Part shown: piece after piece, positions 17,548-26,433 of the stretch
Layout of the letters: each line of letters opens with the position of its first letter
Numbering within the stretch: position 1 is the first letter of the stretch
From: Planctomycetaceae bacterium
Lineage (GTDB): Bacteria > Planctomycetota > Planctomycetia > Planctomycetales > Planctomycetaceae
Assembly (NCBI GenBank): GCA_019636285.1
Contig: JAHBXV010000026.1
Span: forward strand, 27,861 to 91,860
Length of the DNA: 64,000 nucleotides
Direction of reading: 5' to 3'
Position numbers and translations under genes: made by a program
The notes under the pieces: model-generated
Database searches by the model: none
Told to the model about the DNA's origin: nothing
What the model saw: only the letters and a program-made list of their open reading frames with translations

Positions 17548-19710
17548 TTAGGGAGCCGGTGCCGGAGGGGCCTTCGGACCATTCGCCGGACTCAGTGCGT
17601 CGGCCGGGGGTTCTTCAGGAGGAATGGCCGCCACCACCGTGGATTGACCGAGCGGAACCGACGCCGCCACCAGCACCGCGCGGCTGCGCTCATCCTGGAC
17701 CCACGCGACCACTCGCAGCTTTTCCATCAGCAGCGGTTTTTCCGGAAAATTGAACCGACTGCCGGCTTCGTACGAGTTGAGGTAATCGCCGACGTGCTTG
17801 CGGAGTTCGTCGATTGTCATCTTGTGCGAGAATGACAGTTCGCCGCGCTTCGCGGTGGCTCCCTTGGCTCCTCCGAGCATCTCCCGCACCACCATATTAT
17901 GCGTGCGTATGCCGTTGGGAGCCTTCATGTCGACCTCTTCTTCGGCAATCGCAACCCGCAGTCGCAGGCCGTCCAGTGCTGGTTCGGGTAGTTCCGTGAC
18001 ATTCACGGCGACCGTGAATGCCCCATCCGCGAGCGTGGTTTGCAGGTCAATTTTTCCAAATCCCGGTGCCCGCAGGTACTGATCGACCACATCGCGGAGC
18101 GCGGCGTAGGCATTGGCTCCCTGCTGGAGAAGCCCGGCGACTCCTTCAATCTGCTGACCATTCACGTAGACCATGGGAGTTCCCTGCCCCTGGTAATAGG
18201 TGAGCCGCTCTTCGTTGTCCGAATTCGTGAGAGCGTCCGGCCCCGGAATGTGCTGGTGATAGGTCAGCACGATGACACGCTCCGGGGGATACTGCTGTTC
18301 AAGTGCCGTGGTGGCCGCTTTGGTCGCCACACAGGGCGGACAGAACATGCCCGTCATGACTTCGACCAAAACAGGTCGCTTGTCGTTCTTCGCATCGGTC
18401 GGAGGGGGGGCTTTGGACTTTGCCTCTTCGACCACGTCCTGGAACCGCCGACGATGGACTTCGTCGACATACTCGGCGAATCCATCCTCGGACCCGGTTC
18501 GCTTCTTATACAGATCCTTCAGCAGATCGGTCGGTGTCGGTTCGCCCGGAGGCTTGCCGTCGCGGGAACGCGACTCAACGACGAACTGTTCCAGAAGGGG
18601 CAACGCAACCAGGTCTTCGAGGCACCTGGTCGCCAGGTCGGTGTCGTCGTGCTTCATCGCGTACTCGGCGAGAGCGAGCAGGACTTCGTGATTGTACGGC
18701 TGAAGCTGCAAATCGTCGCGCAGCAGGTCGAATGCCGCCGCGCTGACTTTCGCGTCTTTCGAGCGGACATCCTTCAGGTGAATCTCGATGTTCGCGGCCG
18801 CCCGGGCCATGTCGATCTGCGGGAGCAGCGTGTCCTTCTGTTCGTCCGTGAGCAGCGCCACGGCCCGGTCCAAATGTTCCAGCGCGGCCTCGGGAAGACG
18901 GCGCTGCATGGCGAATTGAACGCCGATGCTCAGTTCCGTCTGCCCGACCATGGCGGGCCCCCAGACCTCGGACGCCGCGAGGTATCCCTTGCTCAACTGC
19001 TGCAACTGTTCGTCGGTGACGCCCAGTTGCCGGGCATTCGCCATGATCGAGGCGTATGCATCCAGCGCCAGCGGGCTGCGGCGCATGATCTCGCCGAATT
19101 TCAGCATGCCGGCGACGACCTTTTGAGGATCGTCCTGCCCGGCAATCTGCCCGAACTGTTCGAGCCCCAACGGCTTCAGGGCTGCAGCATGGTCCGCGAG
19201 CTTCGTCGCCGTCGTGGGAATCAGCCTTACCGGATAGATCTCGAATGGGCTCGGGACGAACGTCCCTTCCACGATCCCCTCGTCGGCCAGTTTTCCGTCG
19301 ATCCGTATGTTCGCGACTTCATTTCTAAGCGTCAGATGAACGTCCTTGCCGTCGACCTTGGTCGAGGTCAGTTGCGGCTTCGAGCGATCGTTCGACGTGT
19401 CCAAGAGCCGAGCGGAAAAACTGCCGTCCGCGGCTTTCGTGAACTCGATCAGCCACAGGCAGAGATCCTGCTGCTGGTACGTAAACACCATGCACCAGGT
19501 GCCCGTCATGTCGGTCACATCGGTCCGGATGGGGATCGACGCCTTCCCTTCGCCATCCGTGGGTCTCAGGAACCGCTTCGTGACCGGATTCTCTCCCGAT
19601 GCCGTAATGTCTCCAACGGCATCATTTGGCTCGGACGAACCCTTTCCGCAACCGGCGAAGAACCCCAGGCATCCTCCCAACACGATGCCCCAGACCGCAT
19701 GGCGCAACAT
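17548..19710 (-). CDS. Lipoprotein with thioredoxin-fold CPPC domain
   Basis: A 720-residue secreted lipoprotein: signal peptide with lipobox FFAGC (Cys about residue 21). Residues 60-190 are beta-rich, 200-400 are helical with TPR-like spacing, and near residue 455 a thioredoxin-like fold begins with a CPPC redox motif (MTGMFCPPCVATKA), followed by GTPMVYVNG, whose cis-Pro is typical of thioredoxin folds. The rest (about 560-690) is again beta-rich. It is probably a periplasmic thiol-disulfide or redox protein tethered to a membrane. The partner that would reduce or oxidise the CPPC pair is not nearby. Confidence 0.8.
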   Translation of the reverse strand: MLRHAVWGIVLGGCLGFFAGCGKGSSEPNDAVGDITASGENPVTKRFLRPTDGEGKASIPIRTDVTDMTGTWCMVFTYQQQDLCLWLIEFTKAADGSFSARLLDTSNDRSKPQLTSTKVDGKDVHLTLRNEVANIRIDGKLADEGIVEGTFVPSPFEIYPVRLIPTTATKLADHAAALKPLGLEQFGQIAGQDDPQKVVAGMLKFGEIMRRSPLALDAYASIMANARQLGVTDEQLQQLSKGYLAASEVWGPAMVGQTELSIGVQFAMQRRLPEAALEHLDRAVALLTDEQKDTLLPQIDMARAAANIEIHLKDVRSKDAKVSAAAFDLLRDDLQLQPYNHEVLLALAEYAMKHDDTDLATRCLEDLVALPLLEQFVVESRSRDGKPPGEPTPTDLLKDLYKKRTGSEDGFAEYVDEVHRRRFQDVVEEAKSKAPPPTDAKNDKRPVLVEVMTGMFCPPCVATKAATTALEQQYPPERVIVLTYHQHIPGPDALTNSDNEERLTYYQGQGTPMVYVNGQQIEGVAGLLQQGANAYAALRDVVDQYLRAPGFGKIDLQTTLADGAFTVAVNVTELPEPALDGLRLRVAIAEEEVDMKAPNGIRTHNMVVREMLGGAKGATAKRGELSFSHKMTIDELRKHVGDYLNSYEAGSRFNFPEKPLLMEKLRVVAWVQDERSRAVLVAASVPLGQSTVVAAIPPEEPPADALSPANGPKAPPAPAP

Positions 19711-20156
19711 TCATCTCGTCCGAAAAAATGATTGAGATCGCTAACCCTGCACCCGTGACGAGTTATGACACCGCTCCGGACGCCAGACTTTCGCGATAGC
19801 ATGGAAAAACTTGATCAACGGCTCCGCCAGACGGAGGCAGGCCGCGTTCGTCATTCGACCACTCCGATTCTAGCTGGATACGACGCAACTTGCGCGTTTG
19901 TTGGAAGATCGGACGAAATTGGCCGCCCTGCGTCTTTCGGGAAGCGACCGGTTCGCGCCGGTTAACCAAACCCGGCTGGCTCTAACGCCTGCAACACGAT
20001 CGCCCGGTTGGTTGCAGGCCACGCCATCGGCTGGTCGATGGCGGAAAGATATCGAGAAACGGGAGTCGAATTCCGCGCGAGGGCTGTGGATGCCGTCCCG
20101 TTTTGCCTCGTCGATCTCGGAACCGTCGGCAACGTCTTCGCTCCGTCGAGCCGCGC
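19711..20156. other. Divergent intergenic region
   Basis: 446 bases between the CPPC lipoprotein and the FtsQ-like gene, transcribed away from each other. It presumably holds both promoters. I see no RNA gene, strong hairpin or convincing short gene. Confidence 0.45.
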
Positions 20157-21095
20157 ATGGGACGTCAGAAAAAAAGCCCCGCCACCCCCGCCGCCGAGTC
20201 GTCCCAGCCGCAGCCGGGCAAATCCGGGCGTGCACGGCGAATGCTCAAGTGGCTGCCGCTCCTGCTGATCCTGTCGATCGCCCCGGCTGCCCGAGACCAG
20301 TTGCCCAAGCTCTCCGAACGTCCGGAGTATCAGCTCGATCTCGCCAAATTGAGCCTGGAGCCGGCCCCATCCGGTCCCGTCCCGGCCGATCTCCTGGAAC
20401 GAGTGTTCGAGCAGGACGCAGCGGATGACACTCTGTCGATTCTGAATGCCACGACCGCGCGCCGATTGGCCGAAGTGGTTGGGCAATCGCCCTGGATCCG
20501 CGCGATTCGTCGCGTGGAAATCGGTTATCCCGCGCGGGGAACCATTTCGGTCGAGTATCGGCAACCGGTGGCCGTCATCGATGTCGACGGAGCCTGGTAT
20601 CCCGTTGACGTGGACGGAATCGTGTTGCCGCCGAAAGATTTTACTCTCGCGCAGGCCATGGCGTATCCGCGCGTGGTCGGGGTCAAAGTCCGTCCGCGGG
20701 GCCAACCGGGTCGGCAATGGGCAAATCCCGTGGTGCTCGCGGGAGCCCGAATCGCCGATGTCTTGCGAGCCGACTGGAGCGACCTGGGGCTCGATTCGAT
20801 CCACCCGCGTCCCGATCAGGACGACGCCACGCCATGGCACGATTTGCAGTTTGATCTCTGGACGGTGGGGAAGTCACGAATCGCCTGGGGACGCGCTCCA
20901 GGAACGCCTCATCCCGGCGAACTGTCGCCGGATCAGAAGCTGACACGGCTCCACAAGTGCTATTCCGAGTTCGGCGGTTTCGACAGTCCGCACGGACCGT
21001 TCGAGATCGACATTCGCCACTGGCAGGAAGTTACCCGGCGCCGGCTGTCGACCAACCAGGAAAACGCCACGCGAACCGTCCGGCCTCGCCGCTGA
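20157..21095 (+). CDS. FtsQ-like POTRA domain protein
   Basis: A 312-residue protein with a charged cytoplasmic tail (QKK, GRARR), one membrane helix at about residues 29-46 (MLKWLPLLLILSIAPAA) and an extracytoplasmic domain. The segment from about 111 to 158 (PWIRAIRRVEIGYP, ISVEYRQPVAVIDVDG, DVDGIVLP) is the core pattern of FtsQ/DivIB: a beta strand, a ERQPVA-like turn, then V-D-x-x-G-x-V. FtsQ normally bridges FtsB/FtsL at the division site. Known planctomycetes of the order Planctomycetales lack FtsZ, so its role here is unclear. The start ATG 20157 has only a weak GAG site; ATG 20241 at the helix is an alternative. Confidence 0.7.
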   Translation: MGRQKKSPATPAAESSQPQPGKSGRARRMLKWLPLLLILSIAPAARDQLPKLSERPEYQLDLAKLSLEPAPSGPVPADLLERVFEQDAADDTLSILNATTARRLAEVVGQSPWIRAIRRVEIGYPARGTISVEYRQPVAVIDVDGAWYPVDVDGIVLPPKDFTLAQAMAYPRVVGVKVRPRGQPGRQWANPVVLAGARIADVLRADWSDLGLDSIHPRPDQDDATPWHDLQFDLWTVGKSRIAWGRAPGTPHPGELSPDQKLTRLHKCYSEFGGFDSPHGPFEIDIRHWQEVTRRRLSTNQENATRTVRPRR

Positions 21096-21108
21096 ACAAC
21101 GCAGGATT

Positions 21109-21169
21109 AGTAACCCGACGCGTCAGTGAAGGCAGGACTATTCTCTCCCTCGCTGATGCGTCGGGTTAC
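21109..21169. repeat. Inverted repeat, AACCCGA family; likely bidirectional terminator
   Basis: AGTAACCCGACG at 21109 pairs with CGTCGGGTTACT ending at 21169, with an inner TCAG/CTGA pair. It sits exactly between the convergent FtsQ-like and DUF1501 genes. Same family as 4202-4254. Confidence 0.8.
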
Positions 21170-21182
21170 TCGATCAGTCGAA

Positions 21183-22556
21183 CTAACCAAGTTCCGGAAT
21201 CGGGCGGCCGCCTTCGACGACGATCGGCGTCGGCCGACCTTGCGGGCTGATCCAGTGGCTCTGCAAGTCAATTTGCAGGTGCCGATAGACGGTCGCCGCC
21301 AGATCCTGCGGTCGTACCATCCCCTCGAGGATTTCCCCGCCGCGCGCGTCGGTCTTGCCAATCGCTTGCCCATGCTTCAACCCGCCCCCGGCGAGCACGA
21401 GCGACATGACGTTGGTCCAGTGATCGCGCCCGGCATCCTTGTTGATTACGGGAGCGCGGCCGAATTCGCCCATCATGATGATGAGCGTGTCGTCGAGCTT
21501 GCCCCGTTCTTCAAGATCGTTGACGAGCGCGTGCAGCGCGCGATCGACGGGAGGCAGCGCGGGAGTCAGACCTTTGACGATCCCCCCCCACTGCACGCTG
21601 TCGCCGTGGTGATCAAAGTAGCCCCACGCACCGCTCACCAGGACAAACGAGACGCCGGCTTCGACCAGCCGCCGGGCCAGCAGGGCTTTTTCGCCCACGC
21701 TGTTGCGGCCGTAGCGGTCGCGGGTGGGGTCGTCTTCGCGCGACACGTCGAATGCGGATTCGACCTGGCCGCCAAGAACCATTTCGTAAGCCTGCTTGTT
21801 GTATTGGCCCAAACGGGTGAGCGTGTCGGCCTGGTCGAGATCGGCCCGCAGGCGATCGAATTCCGATCGCAGGGCATTTCGATCACGCAACCGCTCGGCG
21901 GCGATCCCCTTAGGGAGACCGAACTTGCCGACGAGTTCCAGTCCATTGACGGGGGCATACGACGGGCCCAACAGCCCGGCTTCGTACACGTCCGCCTTCC
22001 ACGAGGGAGCCAGCCCCACAAAGGCCGGCAGGTCCGGATGATTCGGCCCCTTGAATCGGGACACGACGGAGCCCATGGATGGCCACCCGGCTCCGTCACG
22101 GCCGTCGTCGGTCCGGCGGGCCAGCGGATTTCCAGCCTGCATGGTGATCGGCGTGTGATTGCTCGCGCTGCAATCGACCGCGCGACAAACCGACAATTTG
22201 TCGGCGATGGAAGCCTGGAGCGGCAGGTGTTCGCAGAACTGCATGCCGGGAACGGCAGTAGCAATGGGGCGATACGGGCCGCGAATTTCGCTGGGCGCAT
22301 CGGGCTTGGGATCCCACATGTCGAGGTGACTGGGACCGCCGGAGAGCCAGAAGACAATCACCGACTTGCCCGAAGCCTTGGCGCCGGCAGCCGTTGCCTC
22401 GGCGAGAGCTGTTTTCGAGGTCGCCAATGCCAGCCCTGCAGTCCCGGCGCAGCTCGCCTGGAGGAACCAGCGGCGGCTGCCAATGCGAACCTGCGGTCCG
22501 CCGCAGAGCGGCGAGCCGACAAATTGTGCCAACGAGGCAAATGTCCCCACGGTCAT
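21183..22556 (-). CDS. DUF1501 protein with Tat signal
   Basis: A 457-residue exported protein of the DUF1501 family, relatives of sulfatases and very numerous in planctomycetes. The N-terminus carries a twin-arginine signal (GSRRWFLQASCAGTAGLALA, Arg pair about residue 28). Then comes VIVFWLSGGPSHLDMWDPKP, the family hallmark with potential metal ligands, and later GEFGRAPVINKDAGRDHW, a second conserved block. It is convergent with the FtsQ-like gene. These proteins are often encoded with DUF1549/DUF1553 cytochrome-like partners; none is present here. Its substrate is unknown. Confidence 0.92.
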   Translation of the reverse strand: MTVGTFASLAQFVGSPLCGGPQVRIGSRRWFLQASCAGTAGLALATSKTALAEATAAGAKASGKSVIVFWLSGGPSHLDMWDPKPDAPSEIRGPYRPIATAVPGMQFCEHLPLQASIADKLSVCRAVDCSASNHTPITMQAGNPLARRTDDGRDGAGWPSMGSVVSRFKGPNHPDLPAFVGLAPSWKADVYEAGLLGPSYAPVNGLELVGKFGLPKGIAAERLRDRNALRSEFDRLRADLDQADTLTRLGQYNKQAYEMVLGGQVESAFDVSREDDPTRDRYGRNSVGEKALLARRLVEAGVSFVLVSGAWGYFDHHGDSVQWGGIVKGLTPALPPVDRALHALVNDLEERGKLDDTLIIMMGEFGRAPVINKDAGRDHWTNVMSLVLAGGGLKHGQAIGKTDARGGEILEGMVRPQDLAATVYRHLQIDLQSHWISPQGRPTPIVVEGGRPIPELG

Positions 22557-22697
22557 GGCGACGGACTCCCAGCCAAGAACTCCAAGTCCCTTCCGCCAGT
22601 CATCGGCGGAAAGGAAATCGACTCATGAGCGCATCTTGATGGGAGAATAGCACTCTAAGAGGGTGGTGTCGAGGGTGGGGAAGGGTTGATGGCTCCG

Positions 22698-22726
22698 AGA
22701 GGGAGACGCGGGGAGGGGGAGACGCG
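22698..22726 (-). repeat. Tandem CCGCGTCTCCCC unit, reversed
   Basis: Two copies of the unit seen at 13925-13955, on the opposite strand and without the TTAGCCGCGACCC half. Downstream of the small gene at 22783. Confidence 0.65.
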
Positions 22727-22760
22727 GCGAGACAGGACGACCTCGAAGTGGTCGATTTTC

Positions 22761-22781
22761 CTCAAGCCTCAAGCCTCAAGC
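22761..22781 (+). repeat. Heptamer tandem repeat, CTCAAGC x3
   Basis: Three perfect copies of CTCAAGC end two bases before the stop codon of the small minus-strand gene. Confidence 0.85.
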
Positions 22782-22782
22782 C

Positions 22783-23040
22783 TTACCGGTGGTAGCCGAG
22801 TCCGGCGATGACGTCGTAGAGTTCTTCCATCGTGATGAAGCGGCGGCGGCGCGAAAGCTTGTAGTGATCGATCGCGGCGGCGAGTTCGGCCACTTCCGGA
22901 CGCGAAGTATTGGGCGACGAGGAAAACTGCCGTCGCTCGCCAAACGCGCCCCGCGAGGTACTGCCCGACCGCCGGTCGACGAAGGGAAGGGTGTTGTTCG
23001 TGGTAAGTTCTTCTGTCGAGGTCGTTTCGGTCGCGCTCAT
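22783..23040 (-). CDS. Small protein of unknown function (85 aa)
   Basis: Starts at ATG 23040 with AGGAG six bases upstream. The N-terminal half is polar and low in complexity (Ser, Thr, Arg). The C-terminal 40 residues are ordered: EVAELAAAIDHYKLSRRRR then FITMEELYDVIAGLGYHR, likely a helix-turn-helix-shaped pair of helices, though not a classical DNA-binding motif. It is divergent from gpsA. I believe short proteins with this ending recur in planctomycetes, but that is memory, not something seen here. Confidence 0.65.
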   Translation of the reverse strand: MSATETTSTEELTTNNTLPFVDRRSGSTSRGAFGERRQFSSSPNTSRPEVAELAAAIDHYKLSRRRRFITMEELYDVIAGLGYHR

Positions 23041-23337
23041 GGCCAACTCCTGAAATCGTCCGCATCCGCAGGGGTGCCTGGCGACATCCGCAGGAACCCT
23101 TGCGGTCACGGTCCAAAGTCAAATCTAGGTCGCGGGCGCAAATTGGCCGGGTGTAAACCGGAAAAACCGGTCGGAAATCCAACGGGCAATCCCTTTCGTT
23201 CGACACCTCGGTTACAATCCGCCTTCGACTTATGGCGTCCTGGCCGGGGAATCCTTCCTGCCAGAACTCCAGCGAACATGAGCCATTCGGTCGAAATCTG
23301 GTCGAGTGCCCACCCGCCAACATTTGACGGAACTTCC

Positions 23338-24333
23338 ATGACGACAGGGATTACCGTTCTCGGAAGCGGCGCGATGGCCACCGCCTGCGCCATTCTGCTG
23401 GCCCAGCGTGACGACCAGCGCGTCTCTCTATGGGCTCGTCGCAAGGATCTAGCGGACGAGATGTCGTCGAGCCGCGAAAACAAGCGGCTGCTGCCGGGCG
23501 TCAAGCTTCCCGATTCGATCAAAATCACGGCCGACCCAGCCGAGGCTCTGGACGGCTCGAACTATGTCGTCGTTGCGATTCCATGCCAGTTTCTTCGCGA
23601 GAGCCTGACGGAACTCAAGCCGCTTCTGAACAAGAATCGGCCGATCGTCAGTGTCATCAAGGGCCTGGAGAACGACACGTTTTGCCGCCCCAGCGAGATC
23701 ATCGCCGACGTACTCGGAAGTCGGGCGGTCGTGGTCCTCAGCGGCCCCAGCCATGCCGAGGAAATTTCGCGGCGACTTCCCACGACCGTGGTCGCTGCGA
23801 GCGGCGACCTCAGTCTGGCGCGGCAAGTCCAGCGGATGTTTAACACAGACCGGTTTCGGGTCTACACGAATCTCGACGTTGTCGGGGTGGAACTGTCTGG
23901 CGCCTTGAAGAACGTCATTGCTATCGCGGCGGGGATCTCGGACGGATTGGGCTATGGCGACAATGCCAAGTCGGCCCTGATGACGCGCGGACTCGTGGAA
24001 ATCACCCGCTTCGGCCTGAAGTTCGGAGCCGAAGCCAGCACGTTTTCGGGACTCGCGGGGATTGGCGACCTGATCACCACCTGCGTGAGCCCCTACGGCC
24101 GCAACCGCCGCGTTGGCGAAGAACTGGGTCGGGGAAAATCGCTGAACGAGATTCTGGCGGGCATGGACTCCGTCGCGGAAGGCGTCGCGACCGCCAAAAG
24201 CGTTTTTGAAGTCGCCGAACAGGAGGGGATCGATCTCCCCATCATCACCGAGGTTTATCGGGTGTTATTCGAGGACAAATCCCCGGAAGAGGCCACCGCC
24301 GCCCTGATGATGCGGCCGCTACGCGGCGAGTAA
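23338..24333 (+). CDS. gpsA: Glycerol-3-phosphate dehydrogenase [NAD(P)+]
   Basis: Makes sn-glycerol-3-phosphate from dihydroxyacetone phosphate for phospholipid synthesis, in the cytoplasm. The 331 residues show the Rossmann motif VLGSGAMATACA at 6-17, LWARR (which sets NAD(P) preference), VVLSGPSHAEEI near 135, the catalytic Lys in GALKNVIAIAAG near 190, and GLAGIGDLITTCVSPYGRNR near 240. Length is normal. I start at ATG 23338; an upstream in-frame extension is not conserved in character. It stands before the SLC13 transporter, 71 bases away. Confidence 0.96.
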   Translation: MTTGITVLGSGAMATACAILLAQRDDQRVSLWARRKDLADEMSSSRENKRLLPGVKLPDSIKITADPAEALDGSNYVVVAIPCQFLRESLTELKPLLNKNRPIVSVIKGLENDTFCRPSEIIADVLGSRAVVVLSGPSHAEEISRRLPTTVVAASGDLSLARQVQRMFNTDRFRVYTNLDVVGVELSGALKNVIAIAAGISDGLGYGDNAKSALMTRGLVEITRFGLKFGAEASTFSGLAGIGDLITTCVSPYGRNRRVGEELGRGKSLNEILAGMDSVAEGVATAKSVFEVAEQEGIDLPIITEVYRVLFEDKSPEEATAALMMRPLRGE

Positions 24334-24404
24334 ATCGTTAAGAGTTTGCCGCGGCGCGGGCGTCGTCTGTCCGTTTCTACTTCGAGACATGATCGCGAAC
24401 GAAT

Positions 24405-26216
24405 ATGGGTTGGGAAGCCTGGCTGGTCTGCGCGATCGTCGTGTGGTTGATTGTGGCACTGGCCAAGGAAGTGGCCCCGCCGGATTTATTGGCGCTCACC
24501 GCGCTGACCGTGCTGCTGCTCGCGCAGGTCATCACCGGCACGAAGCTGTTGCCCAGCACGAAGACCGCGATCGCTGAATTCGGAAATACCGGTCTGGTGA
24601 CCGTGGCGGCTTTGTTCGTCGTCGTCGCGGGCCTCACGCAGACCGGGGCCATGAATCTCTTCACGGAGCCGCTCCTGGGGCGGCCGCGCACGCTTCTGGC
24701 GGCTCAACTCCGGCTGCTGCTGCCCATCACCGCCATCAGCGGTTTTCTCAACAACACTCCAGTTGTCGCGATGTTCATGCCCATCGTGGACGACATCTGC
24801 AAGAAGATGGGCTTCTCGCCGTCCAAACTGTTTCTGCCGATGGCATACGCGGCGACATTCGGAGGCGTCTGCACCCTGATCGGCACGAGCACGAACCTGA
24901 TCGTCAACGGAAAACTTTTGGCGGCGGTCGACGCGAATGGCCAACCCTACGCACCCATCGGGTTCTTTGAACTCTCCTACATCGGAATCCCGTGCGCGAT
25001 CGCGGGTGTTGCGTACCTGATTATTGCCAGTCGCTGGCTGCTCCCCGATCGACGGCCTCCGATCAGCCTCTCGGATGACCCCCGGCAATACACCGTGGAA
25101 ATGCTCGTTCCGGGCGGCGGTCCTTTGGTCGGCAAAACTGTTGAGCAGGCCGGCCTGCGACACTTGCCGGGACTGTTTCTGGCGGAAATCGAACGCGACG
25201 GGGAGATCATGCCGGCCGTCAGCCCGCGCGAACGGTTGCTGGCGAATGATCGTCTGGTGTTCGTGGGGATTCTCGAATCGGTCGTCGACCTTCGCAAGAT
25301 GCGGGGGCTGACTCCCGCGACCGATCAGTTGTTTAAAGTCGATGCTCCCGAGACTCAGCGCTGCCTGATGGAAGCGGTCGTCTCGAATCGCTGTCCCATG
25401 GTCGGAAAGACCATCCGCGAGGGTCGCTTTCGGTCAACCTACAACGCCGCTGTCCTCGCAGTGGCCCGTAGCGGTCGAAAGATTGCCGGGAAAATCGGGG
25501 ACATTGTGCTGCAACCGGGCGACACGCTGCTGATTGAAGCCCACAGCGACTTCGCCCGGCAGCATCGCAACTCCAACGATTTCTTCCTGGTCAGCCATGT
25601 CGAGAACTCGTCTCCCCCCAGGCACAACCGGGCGTGGCTGGCACTGGGGATCATGGTTGCGATGGTCCTTTCCGCATCGGTTGTCGGAGCCGATTTTCTG
25701 CTTCCCGCCGCGCTGGCGGCGGGGCTGGTGATGATGGCCACCGGGTGCTGCACGGTTCCCGAAGCCCGGCAAAGCCTCGACTGGTCGGTCTTGTTCGTGA
25801 TTGGGGCGACGCTGGGAATTGGCCTGGCGATTGAGACCAGCGGCGCCGGACGCGTCATCGCGACAACCCTGATCGGCATGGCCGGTACGAACCCCTGGGT
25901 CCAACTGGCGATCGTCTATTTTCTGACAATGGTCCTGACGGAATTGGTCACCAACAACGCGGCCGCGGCGCTCATGTTTCCGCTGGCGATGGAGACCACG
26001 CGGGCGCTGGAGGTGAATCACGTCCCCTTCGTGATCGCGGTCATGATCGGCGCCTCGGCCGGATTCGCGACGCCGTTTGGCTACCAGACGAACATGATGG
26101 TGTATGGCCCCGGCGGCTATCGCTTCTGGGACTACGTGCGATTCGGCGTGCCGCTCGACATTCTGATGATGGTTGTCACCATCGCCATGGCCCCGTTCAT
26201 CTGGCCATTCCATTGA
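24405..26216 (+). CDS. SLC13/DASS-type transporter with two TrkA-C domains
   Basis: A 603-residue inner-membrane transporter. Two membrane halves each carry a substrate/sodium motif of the family: SGFLNNTPVVAMFMPIV near residue 115 and ELVTNNAAAALMFPLAM near 515. Between them, residues of about 215-400 hold two soluble TrkA-C (RCK-C) domains (PGGGPLVGKTVEQAGL; NRCPMVGKTIREGRFR), as in SLC13 homologues annotated for sulfate, dicarboxylate or anion uptake. The substrate cannot be read off. No clear ribosome site precedes ATG 24405, so it may be translated at low level. Confidence 0.9.
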   Translation: MGWEAWLVCAIVVWLIVALAKEVAPPDLLALTALTVLLLAQVITGTKLLPSTKTAIAEFGNTGLVTVAALFVVVAGLTQTGAMNLFTEPLLGRPRTLLAAQLRLLLPITAISGFLNNTPVVAMFMPIVDDICKKMGFSPSKLFLPMAYAATFGGVCTLIGTSTNLIVNGKLLAAVDANGQPYAPIGFFELSYIGIPCAIAGVAYLIIASRWLLPDRRPPISLSDDPRQYTVEMLVPGGGPLVGKTVEQAGLRHLPGLFLAEIERDGEIMPAVSPRERLLANDRLVFVGILESVVDLRKMRGLTPATDQLFKVDAPETQRCLMEAVVSNRCPMVGKTIREGRFRSTYNAAVLAVARSGRKIAGKIGDIVLQPGDTLLIEAHSDFARQHRNSNDFFLVSHVENSSPPRHNRAWLALGIMVAMVLSASVVGADFLLPAALAAGLVMMATGCCTVPEARQSLDWSVLFVIGATLGIGLAIETSGAGRVIATTLIGMAGTNPWVQLAIVYFLTMVLTELVTNNAAAALMFPLAMETTRALEVNHVPFVIAVMIGASAGFATPFGYQTNMMVYGPGGYRFWDYVRFGVPLDILMMVVTIAMAPFIWPFH

Positions 26217-26433
26217 GCCGATCTCGCCCGCGCGTCCGTCCATACAATCAGAAAAACTGATGTGGACAGTAAAGTCAGCCCAGCTTGACTGCTGAGCGCG
26301 GCTTCGTGGTTTCATCCTCCCGCCGTTCTTTATTCGCTCCAGCCCCTCTCCCAATTGGCCGATGCGCCCCTACAGCGCTGAGTGCGGACGCCGCCGGACG
26401 GATTGTCGACCGGCCTTGGGGAGATCGACGACC

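Noticed and set aside
18040..19731. 563-codon plus-strand open frame opposite the CPPC lipoprotein
   Set aside because: No domain or signal; the minus-strand gene has a lipobox and a thioredoxin motif.
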